DNA of 64,000 nucleotides, taken from Paenibacillus terrigena DSM 21567. GTDB taxonomy: Bacteria > Bacillota > Bacilli > Paenibacillales > Paenibacillaceae. The stretch is from contig NZ_KB895426.1 in the NCBI RefSeq assembly GCF_000374845.1, positions 1-64,000 on the forward strand, in the 5' to 3' direction. Position numbers and translations under genes: made by a program. Position 1 is the stretch's first letter, and every line of letters starts with the position of its first letter. The notes under the pieces are model-generated. The model had not been told where the DNA came from and did no database searches. It saw nothing but the letters and a program-made list of their open reading frames with translations. This document shows positions 1-8,719 of the stretch, piece by piece.

Positions 1-698
1 ATCTTGGAATCGCGCTGCGGACCCCAATTTTCATTCAACTCAGACAGCGTCACCATTCGACGCTGGAACGTATCCTCAAGAATGAGTAGATTCCGGATCC
101 GAGAAAGCCTGAACATGCGGTAATCATCTCGGTTTAAGCAATAACCGTGAAGATACCACGTGTAGCCTTTGAGCACCAGCCCCATAGATTCAATACAACG
201 TTCTGTTTCTCCCCCTTGTCCGTTGGTATATGTAAAACGGATCAGCCTTTTATCACTTACGGCTTTATGCAGCGTGTCATACTTGTTTCGTTCTGAAGAG
301 CTGCTTTTCCACGGATTTAAGTCTATGATGACCTGATCAGCACCAGCCATACGACCTTGTTCTGCCTTCGAGACCAATGCGCCAACCTTGTCGAGCAGCC
401 CGTCTAAATTTTGGTTGCTAAATGCCTGTGTAGATTGAAGGCCTCGCAAAGCTGTAGAGAGGGAAATAAGTTCATTGAATGAAAGCATTTGCCGATCCAA
501 TCGAAAGTTTTCCATGATTTCGAATCCGCCTTCTGCTCCCGTGTACGAAATAATGGGAATTCCTGCTAGATTCAATGATTCCAAATCGCGATAAATCGTA
601 CGCAATGAAACCTCCAGACGATCAGCCAATTCTTGGGCCTGTACGCGTTTGCGGTTTAATAGAAGGATCGTAATGGCCATAAGTCGCTCAAGTTTCAC
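1..698 (-). CDS. WYL-domain HTH transcriptional regulator (YafY/DeoR-like), 3' end cut
   Basis: Reading from a GTG at 698, preceded by a GGGGGG ribosome binding site, the frame stays open for 232 codons to the window edge. The N-terminal ~60 residues are a winged helix of the DeoR/HTH_11 kind, with LADRLEVSLRTIYRDLESL as recognition helix. From about residue 140 a WYL ligand-sensing domain follows, including the GYTWYLHGYC segment and the MFRLSRI segment typical of that family. Such proteins bind small ligands or nucleic acid and control adjacent genes. The target is not visible; the C-terminus lies outside the window. The family call is strong, the role unknown. Confidence 0.9.
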   Translation of the reverse strand, partial: MKLERLMAITILLLNRKRVQAQELADRLEVSLRTIYRDLESLNLAGIPIISYTGAEGGFEIMENFRLDRQMLSFNELISLSTALRGLQSTQAFSNQNLDGLLDKVGALVSKAEQGRMAGADQVIIDLNPWKSSSSERNKYDTLHKAVSDKRLIRFTYTNGQGGETERCIESMGLVLKGYTWYLHGYCLNRDDYRMFRLSRIRNLLILEDTFQRRMVTLSELNENWGPQRDSK

Positions 699-1085
699 TG
701 TTGTCCCCCCAATTCAATAAGGTAACTGGTTAATAAAATGTTTCAGTTCCACGAATACGATGCTTTAACTCCTGCGGGTAATTAGGCTCTTACTTGTATA
801 ATAAACTTTCATTGTAGACAATAGTCTGTCAGGATTAGAAAGTTCACCAGTGTTTTGTTGCTTTTTTTGAAACCACGAATTCAGATATCATCTTAAATGA
901 TCAAGCCCCAGTTAATAAAACCGGGCTCTAATACATCTACGCTTGATTGGCTTATTCCGTTATCCTGCCCGTTAGCTTAACAGCATCTTTTTAACTTGCC
1001 TGCTGCCGATGAGATCATATCAGGAATGATATCAAGTTCTTGTCATAGTGTTACTAAGGAATCTAGCAAAAGGGTATTTTTTGTA
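699..1085. other. AT-rich intergenic stretch without a recognisable gene
   Basis: Apart from the ribosome binding site of the flanking regulator, no coding frame with family resemblance was found here. It directly precedes a recombinase remnant, so it may be decayed mobile DNA, but that is only inference. Confidence 0.4.
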
Positions 1086-1304
1086 TCAAATCCTCCAAAC
1101 AAGATGGGAACTTTGTGTCGACGATATAAGTGATTTAAGGTTAATTATATCCATATAAATTACAGCATTTCGCATTTCTTCATCTGTTTGTGTATAGATC
1201 ATTGTTGTCTGTATTGATGAATATCCTAATTGATTCTTCTCTATGACAAAAAATGTCCATAGGTTAAAAATAGAATATAACTGTTTTTCTGTAATGTGCA
1301 ACAT
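1086..1304 (-). pseudogene. Remnant of a tyrosine recombinase C-terminus
   Basis: The small frame contains QLGYSSIQTTMIYTQ followed by TDEEMRNAV, which strongly resembles the end of phage-type integrases, where LGHSSIQTTxIYTH ends with the catalytic tyrosine. The tyrosine of MIYTQ would be the nucleophile. Residues before QLGY do not resemble an integrase, and the HxLR/HTFAT block is absent, so the frame is best read as a decayed fragment whose 5' part is lost. There is no convincing ribosome binding site. It hints at a former integrated element near the left edge. Confidence 0.5.
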
Positions 1305-1361
1305 TTCAAAATTTGATTCGTTTATTACGGATGTATTAGATTAGATACGAATGGAGGAACT

Positions 1362-2270
1362 ATGTTGAGAAAATGTTATCCGTTTCTTATTTCCGCATTT
1401 CTACTTTCAGTTCTTGTAGTTGCGCCCACAACGATATTCGCTGCAGCCCCGGCAATATCACTAAACGTTTATATGAATGGGAAGCAACAGGAAGACGTAC
1501 TATTGTTGCAGGGGCGCACACTTGTGCCATTGCGTGCCTTCGATGATCCGGCTCAGCTTAGTTATTCCTATGACGCCAATTCGAAGACGGTCAACATAAC
1601 GAACAAGATCAACAACGTGAGCATTCGATTAGTTAGCGGAGCGCAGGAAGCGATTATGAACGGGAAAAAAGTAAAGCTTGATGCGCAAGTAACCTTTAAG
1701 GATGGTCATACCTTTGTGCCGTTGCGTTTCTTGTCTGAAAACTTGGGAGGGAGCGTTCGTTATGACAAAGTGGGCAATAAAGTCGTCGTTCGTACCCCAA
1801 CGGAGCAAGAACGATTCAAAACATTGATGAGCGGAGACTTGACGGAGGCACGCAAGATTGCCATTCGCCTTCCTGTCATATACGGGAAGGATGCTCTTCA
1901 ACCACAAGGAGAAGGATTTTCAATCAAGTATACGTTTCCTAAGGGAGAAACTCTTCGTTATTACGAACAATATAAAGGGCTAGTTAATTATGTAGAAATT
2001 AATGCGGATGGACTAGCTGAAGTAAAATGGCAAGGGGATGAATCTCAATCGGGTATAGAGCACCGCGAGAAAGGGAACAAACCAGCCAAATTAGGAGAAG
2101 CCGTCTATTTCATGGACAGCGTAATGTCCGATTACACGTACTATGGGACGATTGATAAATTGGGAAAGGAAACCGAACTAGGGCAATTCGACCGATCGAA
2201 GGAAAACAATAAAGGCAAAGTAATTGTCCCAATCAACGAAGAAAAAAGAATCGATGCTAGGAAAGACTAG
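1362..2270 (+). CDS. Secreted protein with copper amine oxidase N-terminal-like stalk domain
   Basis: A 302-residue protein with a signal peptide: basic MLRKC, hydrophobic core to about residue 25, and probable cleavage after IFAAA. Residues ~30-150 carry two half-repeats with RTLVPLRAF and HTFVPLRFL, the hallmark of the stalk domain annotated as copper amine oxidase N-terminal in Bacillota. The domain is not enzymatic and is usually seen in cell-surface proteins. The C-terminal ~150 residues, polar and tyrosine-rich, were not recognised. The ATG follows GGAGG. It is a single gene followed by its own terminator. Similar stalk proteins are abundant in Paenibacillus, and another lies at 36554-37228. 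Confidence 0.8.
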   Translation: MLRKCYPFLISAFLLSVLVVAPTTIFAAAPAISLNVYMNGKQQEDVLLLQGRTLVPLRAFDDPAQLSYSYDANSKTVNITNKINNVSIRLVSGAQEAIMNGKKVKLDAQVTFKDGHTFVPLRFLSENLGGSVRYDKVGNKVVVRTPTEQERFKTLMSGDLTEARKIAIRLPVIYGKDALQPQGEGFSIKYTFPKGETLRYYEQYKGLVNYVEINADGLAEVKWQGDESQSGIEHREKGNKPAKLGEAVYFMDSVMSDYTYYGTIDKLGKETELGQFDRSKENNKGKVIVPINEEKRIDARKD

Positions 2271-2296
2271 ATTACATATCCTCTGTTAGCATGCCA

Positions 2297-2327
2297 GCCC
2301 CCGACTGTAAGAAGTCGAGGGTTTTTC
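2297..2327 (+). terminator. Intrinsic terminator after the stalk-domain gene
   Basis: CCCCCGACT pairs with AGTCGAGGG (one mismatch) around a short loop and is followed by TTTTTC, 27 bases after the stop codon. Confidence 0.7.
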
Positions 2328-2640
2328 TTATTCGCTGTTCATTATTCAGATATTGGATAGCTTATCTCATGTAAACAAGGGGTTTGTTTATACTGTAACC
2401 GTATGCGGCGCCAAAAATTTAAATAAAGAGTTATAGATTTGGACCTCTAGATTTATACTAACATCTCCCATCCAACAAATCTAACCGTTAGATTTGAAAA
2501 GACAGCTGATCGTACTGACCAACTGCGTTCGTGTTTCAATTGAGCTATCATGTCCCGTTAGCGTAGTGGCGGTTTAATCTGTTTTGCTATTTATCATGCT
2601 CCTTCATGGGGAATAAGTAGTTCTTGTCAATTTCAGGGAT
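2328..2640. other. Intergenic stretch, nothing recognised
   Basis: This 313-base gap between convergent genes holds no open frame with family resemblance and no clear repeat. Confidence 0.4.
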
Positions 2641-3273
2641 TTAATGTTGAGGAGAAAGAGCATCCATTAACGCGTAAAAGTGATTGGCATCGCCTGTACG
2701 GTAGTATTCGTACCATGCGCTCAACGCCTCCTTGGACATGACGTCTAAACGCTCCATGACCTGACGTGCCAAATGCAGTCCGCCTGCTGATCCGGTCGTG
2801 ATGAGTTGGCCGTCATCCACGATTTTCTCCTCTTTATAATAGAAGGCCCCTTTGTAATTCGGACAGAACATGGATAAATATTCAGGGCTGTTACTCGTGT
2901 GTGGGCGCTGATCCAGAATTCCAGCTTCTGCAAGCGCGGCGGTCGCCCCGCAGATTGCAGCGACGAGACAACCACTGTCCAGCAACTGCTTGGTCTTTTC
3001 GATGACCAGTAGGTTCTTCGGATCTTTCCATGAATCAGCTCCGGGCAGCAACAAAATTGCTGAGGTCTCCGGCATGATACTGTCGACCGTCATATCGGGG
3101 ATAATGGTCATCCCGCCCTTGGTAGTCACCGGATCTTTTGTTGCTCCAACGGTCTTGACCGGAATTCGCTCTCCCTGTTGTTTAAAATATTGGCCTGAGT
3201 TCAGCTCTGCAATGACATAGCCGAGTTCCCAGTCTGCTAGTGTATCTAGCACATAGACATATGCGTTTTTCAT
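2641..3273 (-). CDS. DJ-1/PfpI family protein (YdeA-like)
   Basis: A 210-residue protein of the type 1 glutamine amidotransferase-like fold. It opens with a Rossmann-like strand (AYVYVLDTLADWELG) and carries the nucleophile-elbow sequence AAICGAT with Cys108, the reactive cysteine expected in DJ-1/PfpI proteins. ILLLPGADSW at ~75-83 is the usual preceding loop. Family members act as proteases, glyoxalases/deglycases or chaperones, so the exact activity cannot be deduced. The ATG has an AGGAAAGGG site upstream. It is monocistronic and convergent with the stalk-protein gene. The family call is firm. Confidence 0.85.
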   Translation of the reverse strand: MKNAYVYVLDTLADWELGYVIAELNSGQYFKQQGERIPVKTVGATKDPVTTKGGMTIIPDMTVDSIMPETSAILLLPGADSWKDPKNLLVIEKTKQLLDSGCLVAAICGATAALAEAGILDQRPHTSNSPEYLSMFCPNYKGAFYYKEEKIVDDGQLITTGSAGGLHLARQVMERLDVMSKEALSAWYEYYRTGDANHFYALMDALSPQH

Positions 3274-3528
3274 AGTTTCTTCCCTTTCCTAATAGACTTG
3301 ACGTTTCAGATAACTTTCCTATAGCTATTATAAATTTCTAATACTGACAACTGTATGTCATTGTTCCACATTCGAAATAGCTGAATGTGTTTCTTTTTAC
3401 CCGAATTTGCCCACCACCCCAAAAAGTCAAAATATTGCACAACCTTGTCAGAATCATCTACTACGGCGCAGGCCAGATTTCACTACAGTAGGAGTATCGG
3501 ATAATTGAATTCTAAATGAGGTGAAGAA

Positions 3529-4467
3529 ATGAATGAGAGTAGTAAAGGGGCAGCACGTCTGACGCGGGCTGGCGAGCGATCATTCTGGAATAATGAACGC
3601 AAAGAAGCGCTGGCGGGCTGGTTGTTTCTCGCACCGGAGTTCCTCGGCATGTTGTTTCTATACGTGTTCCCGGTTGGTTTCTCGCTCTACTTAAGCTTCT
3701 GTGATTGGAATCTTGTCGGGGGACTGGCATCGATCAAATTCATTGGACTCGATAATTTCGTCGCCATGTTTGAGGACAAGAAGGTCCTCCTGTCGCTGAA
3801 GAACAACTTGATATACACCGTATTTACCGTTCCGATCGGGATGGCATTATCGCTTCTGCTGGCCGTTGTAATTCATACGCGCGTATTTTTTCAGAGCTAC
3901 TTCAAAGTCGCTTTCTTCATTCCCTATATTTCTTCCATTATTGCCGTTGGGGCAGTCTGGAGCGCACTCTATCATCCATCACAAGGGCCGATCAATCAGT
4001 TCTTGATGCGTCTAGGAATTAGCGATCCACCGAAATGGCTGGCAGACACCACGTATTCGCTCCCGTCGATCATCATTATTGCGATTTGGGCGGGCATTGG
4101 GTACCAGATCATTATCTACTTGGCAGGACTTACGAACATTCCGGATGATGTGTACGAGGCGGCGAGTATCGATGGCGCTTCATCGACGCAGCAGTTCTTC
4201 AAGATTACGATGCCGCTTCTGACACCGACGACTTCGTTCCTATTCATTACCTTGTTGATCGGTTCCTTCAAAGTGTTCGACTTGGTCGCGTTCTTGACGG
4301 CAGGTGGACCCAACGACTCTTCCACGGTGCTCGTATACCGTATTTTCGAGGAAGGCTTCCGAAATTACAAAATGGGTTACGCATCTGCTCTATCGTGGCT
4401 GTTGTTCGCGATTGTCGGTCTCGTGACCTTGATTACATGGAAATTCCAAAATAAAAAAGAAATCTAA
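3529..4467 (+). CDS. Carbohydrate ABC transporter permease (UgpA/LacF-like)
   Basis: A 312-residue integral membrane protein with about six membrane segments, of the MalF/UgpA family of sugar importers. The cytoplasmic EAA loop, which contacts the ATPase, is visible as EAASIDGASSTQQFFKITMPLL (~205-226). It follows GAGGTGAAGAAATG. It is the first gene of a locus continuing with a second permease and a binding protein, with no ATPase gene. Such importers commonly borrow a shared MsmX/UgpC-type ATPase from elsewhere. The downstream lyase and GH88 genes suggest the cargo is an oligosaccharide containing uronic acid. Confidence 0.93.
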   Translation: MNESSKGAARLTRAGERSFWNNERKEALAGWLFLAPEFLGMLFLYVFPVGFSLYLSFCDWNLVGGLASIKFIGLDNFVAMFEDKKVLLSLKNNLIYTVFTVPIGMALSLLLAVVIHTRVFFQSYFKVAFFIPYISSIIAVGAVWSALYHPSQGPINQFLMRLGISDPPKWLADTTYSLPSIIIIAIWAGIGYQIIIYLAGLTNIPDDVYEAASIDGASSTQQFFKITMPLLTPTTSFLFITLLIGSFKVFDLVAFLTAGGPNDSSTVLVYRIFEEGFRNYKMGYASALSWLLFAIVGLVTLITWKFQNKKEI

Positions 4468-4488
4468 CCACCGTAGAGGAGGGAAACG

Positions 4489-5325
4489 ATGCGACTCCGT
4501 AAAATCGACTGGTCCAAATGGACGATCACTATTGTTCTGGCAATCTTCTCAATCATTTTCTTAATCCCCCTCGTGTGGATGACCTCATCGGCCGGGAAGC
4601 TGGAGAAGGATGTGATGGAGTTCCCGATTCGCTGGATTCCGAAGGTGTGGAACTACGAAGGGAATTTCAAGGAAGTGTGGTCCGGCCGCGTTCCATTCTA
4701 TATGTTCTACCTGAACTCGATCAAGCTGGCAAGTATCATGACGATCGTGACGATCTTTTTCTCATCGATGGCGGCGTATGCTTTCACGAAGCTGCGGTTC
4801 CGTGGTCGGAACTTAGCATTCGGCATGCTGATGATGTTCATGATCATCCCGGAGCAAGCGACGCTCGTGCCGAGATTTCTGCTTATGCGTTGGTTCCATC
4901 TGTTCAACACCCACGCCGGGCTTATAATTATGGGGATGTTCTCCATCTATTTCACATTCCTATTGCGACAGTTCATGCTAGGGGTTCATAATGATTATTT
5001 GGAAGCTGCGAAGATAGACGGTGCAGGGTATTTCATGACTTACTGGCGAATTATGCTGCCACTCTGTAAACCGATTCTCGCAACGGTCGGGATTATTAAA
5101 TTCATCTGGTCCTGGAACGATTACCAGAACCCGCTCATTTTCCTCGTGAACAAGAATTTATTCCCGATTACACTCGGGATGCAGATGTTCAAAGATGATT
5201 ATGCAGACAATTTCGCAGTCATTATGATGGCGTCGCTGTCGGCGATTTTACCGCTGCTGATTGTGTTCATTATCCTTCAGAAGCAAGTCATCAAAGGCAT
5301 TGCGCTAGGCGGAGTAAAAGGATAG
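4489..5325 (+). CDS. Carbohydrate ABC transporter permease (UgpE/LacG-like)
   Basis: A 278-residue inner-membrane permease, the second half of the heterodimeric sugar channel. It has six predicted hydrophobic segments and the EAA loop EAAKIDGAGYFMTYWRIMLPL near residue 175. The start follows GAGGAGGGAAACG, 21 bases after the preceding permease stop, so both are co-translated from one mRNA. Substrate specificity would come from the binding protein encoded next. Confidence 0.93.
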   Translation: MRLRKIDWSKWTITIVLAIFSIIFLIPLVWMTSSAGKLEKDVMEFPIRWIPKVWNYEGNFKEVWSGRVPFYMFYLNSIKLASIMTIVTIFFSSMAAYAFTKLRFRGRNLAFGMLMMFMIIPEQATLVPRFLLMRWFHLFNTHAGLIIMGMFSIYFTFLLRQFMLGVHNDYLEAAKIDGAGYFMTYWRIMLPLCKPILATVGIIKFIWSWNDYQNPLIFLVNKNLFPITLGMQMFKDDYADNFAVIMMASLSAILPLLIVFIILQKQVIKGIALGGVKG

Positions 5326-5440
5326 CGTATAGTAAAAAATCTGCACAGATTAAGCAAAATTGTACACAACGATGCAGCAGTATCCTGCGTATAATCGGAT
5401 TTATAAATGAGATATGCATTCGAATAGAGGGGGTATTTCC

Positions 5441-6817
5441 TTGAAGAAGAGATCTTGGCTCAAACTTGGAAGTCTATTATTGGCCGTAGCGATGTTCACG
5501 GGTTGCGGCAGTACAGCATCGAATGAATCTGCACCTCAAACCGATACACCGAAGACAGAGACACAGACAGAACCGGCAAAATCCGATGAGCAAGTGACAT
5601 TGAAGTATTATAACTGGGATAACGAGACGATGGGTGCTACGACATCTTCCTTGATTCAGCAGTTCGAAGCGGAGAACCCGAACATTAAGGTGGAATCGAT
5701 CCCGCTTGTACCGGGGAACTCGACCGAGACGATGAAGAAGCTCGACATTATGATCTCTTCCGGCGATCAAGTGGACTTGATGTTATTCCCGAACCTTGAA
5801 GAGACGATGGCTCGTGCATCGCAAGGGGTTCTTGCATCGCTGGATGATTTCTATGCGAAAGATAACATAAACCCGGAAGAAGAGTATTATGTCAATCCGA
5901 AATACCAAGGCAAGAGCTATGCAGCGATGAATCAACGTGGTTTGTGGTTCATTATGCTGAACAAAGACATGCTCGACGCTGCCGGGTTACCCGTTCCGAC
6001 AATGGGTTGGACATGGGATGACTTTCGGGAATATGCGAAGAAGTTGACGAAGGGCGAAGGCAATGACAAGGTGTACGGTACGTACTTCCATGGCTGGGGT
6101 GATTATGCGAATCCGATCTTGTTCAATGAACGCAAAAATCCATTCCAAAAGGAAGATCTAACACCGCAATTCGATGATCCGTCCATGAAATACTTCTTCG
6201 AACTTCGCCGTACGATGGAGAAGGATGACAAATCCGTGAAGCCTTATGCAGACGTCATCGGTGCGAAGCTAGCTTACCGCACGGAATTCTTCAATGAGAA
6301 AGCGGCGATGCTGACAACGGGTACATGGATGGTAGCAGATACGGCGAACATTGAACAATATCCACACAAGTTCAAGACGGCATTTGCGCCGGTTCCGCGT
6401 TCGTCTAAGGATGCCGAAGAAGGACTCACAAGCATCGGTGGTCAGTACATCTCGATTAGTGAGAACTCGAAATATAAAGATGCAGCTTACAAATTCATTC
6501 GTTTCGTAACGACGAATACATCGGATGCGAAGAAGGAATTGTCCGGATGGAAGAAGGCCGATGATAAGAAAATTATTGAAGGTACGATTGCAGCACATCC
6601 AGAACTGTTCGATAAAGAATCCTTATTCAATGCCTTGTTCGATCCGAAAATCAAATCGCCAGGCGCTTCCGAAGTGGCCGTAGCCTACGGTTCTCAGCTT
6701 AAGAAGGTCCTCGAAGACGGCTTCAGTCAATTCATCCTAGACAACACTACGGCTGAAGATGCGATGAAGACGATGATGGAGCAAGCTAATAAAATTATTA
6801 AAGATAACACGAAGTAA
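5441..6817 (+). CDS. Extracellular sugar-binding lipoprotein of the ABC importer
   Basis: A family 1 solute-binding protein of 458 residues. The TTG at 5441 is preferred over an ATG at 5414 because AGAGGGGG lies 7 bases upstream and the product then starts with a typical MKKRSWLKLGS signal. A lipobox ends at the Cys of MFTGC, so the mature protein is membrane-anchored. A Ser/Thr/Glu-rich linker precedes the folded domain (LKYYNWDNE...). Late conserved features include the tryptophan-rich LNKDMLDAAGLPVP region and the GTWM segment. It should capture oligosaccharides for the two permeases upstream. Confidence 0.92.
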   Translation: MKKRSWLKLGSLLLAVAMFTGCGSTASNESAPQTDTPKTETQTEPAKSDEQVTLKYYNWDNETMGATTSSLIQQFEAENPNIKVESIPLVPGNSTETMKKLDIMISSGDQVDLMLFPNLEETMARASQGVLASLDDFYAKDNINPEEEYYVNPKYQGKSYAAMNQRGLWFIMLNKDMLDAAGLPVPTMGWTWDDFREYAKKLTKGEGNDKVYGTYFHGWGDYANPILFNERKNPFQKEDLTPQFDDPSMKYFFELRRTMEKDDKSVKPYADVIGAKLAYRTEFFNEKAAMLTTGTWMVADTANIEQYPHKFKTAFAPVPRSSKDAEEGLTSIGGQYISISENSKYKDAAYKFIRFVTTNTSDAKKELSGWKKADDKKIIEGTIAAHPELFDKESLFNALFDPKIKSPGASEVAVAYGSQLKKVLEDGFSQFILDNTTAEDAMKTMMEQANKIIKDNTK

Positions 6818-6849
6818 TAGATCGTACTGTATAGCTCTAGTACAAGGGA

Positions 6850-6877
6850 GAAGGGGCGCATCGAGCCGCCCTTTTTC
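6850..6877 (+). terminator. Intrinsic terminator after the binding-protein gene
   Basis: AAGGGGCG and CCGCCCTT form an imperfect stem followed by TTTTT, separating the transporter genes from the two-component genes. Confidence 0.6.
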
Positions 6878-6932
6878 CACATGATTTGCCCTTTCTATGA
6901 TTATATTTTTCGTGGAAATAATAGAAAAAATA

Positions 6933-6941
6933 TGCCATAAT
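6933..6941 (+). promoter_or_regulatory. Possible extended -10 promoter of the two-component operon
   Basis: TGCCATAAT, 22 bases before the kinase start, matches an extended -10. No good -35 hexamer was seen, so this is tentative. Confidence 0.35.
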
Positions 6942-6963
6942 ATCCCCGAGAAGGGGGACTGCG

Positions 6964-8697
6964 ATGTTCCGACTAACTTACTACCAACGCATTCAAGTTT
7001 CCTTTGTTATCTTTATTCTCCTGCCGATTATCGTCGTATCTTATCTAACGTATACCGTGATTGAGAAGACGATGACGGAGAAGATTCAATTATCGAACCA
7101 AGCAGTCACGAATATTATTGCCAAGGATATATCGAAGATGGTCGAGGACTTGACGTTCACGACGGACTTTTTCCTCCAAGATTCGAATGCTAGAAAAGAT
7201 ATGCGAGGCTTCGGATCGACCAAGCGAATCAGCAATTATCAAGAATATCAGAATTACACGGAAATCAGCGATTTATTCGAGGTCTTAACGAACAAGAATA
7301 AGTCGTTCAATACGAGCTTTCGCATGTTCTATGTGAATAATGTCGGGTTCATTATCCCATCGACGAATCTATTAGATCTTGGTACGGGACTGGGCGAATT
7401 ACAAGCGCAGTGGAGTGATCAGCTACGGACCCGCGTCAATAAATCGCTTATTAATAAAGTGCAATGGATCGGTCTCGCAACGCCGCCTACAGGTACAGTA
7501 GGGGACAACTATTATTACATGGCACGTGCGCTGTACGATATTCGGGATGGAGCACAGCTAGGAACCTTGTATATTGGAATTTCAGAACGTTACTTCAATA
7601 AATTGTTCGAAAGCGCTCGCATTGGCGGCATATCGCTGTATGATACCGAAGGGAAATTAATTGCGGGCAAGGCCGATATCCCTTATACCCTGAAGCCGAG
7701 AAGCTCTGAAATTCGCAGTGAAGTCATCATTGAAAAGGTCGGTTGGAAGCTGGTTTACGATATGCCCAAAGAGGAGCTAGTCGGACAGATCACTGGAACC
7801 TTCTATACGATGATTATGGCAATTCTCGCATTCTCGGTAGTGTTTCTTATCGTCTCGGTGATCGTCGCGAAGAAGCTGTATCTGCCGATTCGCAAGCTGC
7901 AGCGGGTTGCGCGGCAATTTGGTGAAGGCAATCATGCGATACAATTTCCGGCGGAAGGCAAAGATGAGATCGCACTACTCGGTCTTACGCTGAATCAGAT
8001 GCTGGAGCAGATCAAGCAGCTCATCGCAGATATTGAACAAGAACAAGAACAGAAGCGGAGACTCGAGCTGCAAGCGCTATTCGCTCAGATTCGTCCGCAT
8101 TTTCTGCTTAATACCCTAAATTCCATTAAATGTAATCTCATGCTGATTGATGACCCATTCCATAGTCAGAAGATCAGTTCATTAATGCGGTTACTCCGGG
8201 CATATATGAAGATTGATCAGCCTTCAACCTTGCAAAGCGAAGGTGATTTGTTATCGGCCTATGTCGATATTATGACGATGCGACGTGAAATTCCTTTATC
8301 CATATCCGTGGATATTCCAATGGCGCTCAGTTCTTTTGAAATGCCCAAATTGCTGCTGCAGCCGCTTGTAGAGAATGCCATTCTACACGGTTCGTGGGAC
8401 AGTGATGTGCAAGCACAAATTGAAGTCAACGCACGACAGCAGGACGGGATGGTAGAGATCCAGATCCGGGATAATGGGAACGGCATGGGACAGGATCGAT
8501 TTGATGCCATACACCACATGCTGGAAGAAGGAAGTCTGGCGCAGCCCATATCGAGCAGCGGTGTAGGACTAGTGAACGTAAGAGAACGTATACGATTAAC
8601 CTATGGGCCGAATGCTTCGATCCGATTGATCCCGAACACACCTAGCGGGGTCATTGTCATTATGCAATTGCCTATAAGCACGATAGATCCATCATAA
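6964..8697 (+). CDS. YesM-type sensor histidine kinase
   Basis: A 577-residue membrane kinase. One membrane helix (about residues 10-32) and a second (about 278-300) enclose an extracellular sensing domain. A HAMP linker follows (LPIRKLQRVARQFGEGNH), then the His_kinase domain with phosphoacceptor His379 in IRPHFLLNTLNS. The ATPase part shows the N-box LVENAILHG and the G-box DNGNGMG. The start follows GAGAAGGGGG. It pairs with the response regulator 22 bases downstream, and by analogy with other Paenibacillus loci it senses an extracellular oligosaccharide or the loaded binding protein and controls the surrounding genes. Confidence 0.94.
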   Translation: MFRLTYYQRIQVSFVIFILLPIIVVSYLTYTVIEKTMTEKIQLSNQAVTNIIAKDISKMVEDLTFTTDFFLQDSNARKDMRGFGSTKRISNYQEYQNYTEISDLFEVLTNKNKSFNTSFRMFYVNNVGFIIPSTNLLDLGTGLGELQAQWSDQLRTRVNKSLINKVQWIGLATPPTGTVGDNYYYMARALYDIRDGAQLGTLYIGISERYFNKLFESARIGGISLYDTEGKLIAGKADIPYTLKPRSSEIRSEVIIEKVGWKLVYDMPKEELVGQITGTFYTMIMAILAFSVVFLIVSVIVAKKLYLPIRKLQRVARQFGEGNHAIQFPAEGKDEIALLGLTLNQMLEQIKQLIADIEQEQEQKRRLELQALFAQIRPHFLLNTLNSIKCNLMLIDDPFHSQKISSLMRLLRAYMKIDQPSTLQSEGDLLSAYVDIMTMRREIPLSISVDIPMALSSFEMPKLLLQPLVENAILHGSWDSDVQAQIEVNARQQDGMVEIQIRDNGNGMGQDRFDAIHHMLEEGSLAQPISSSGVGLVNVRERIRLTYGPNASIRLIPNTPSGVIVIMQLPISTIDPS

Positions 8698-8719
8698 ATC
8701 GTTCGGGGGGAATGGCTAT

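Noticed and set aside
4518-4991. 157-residue frame inside the second permease gene
   Set aside because: Shadow frame of a well-supported permease; composition is not protein-like.
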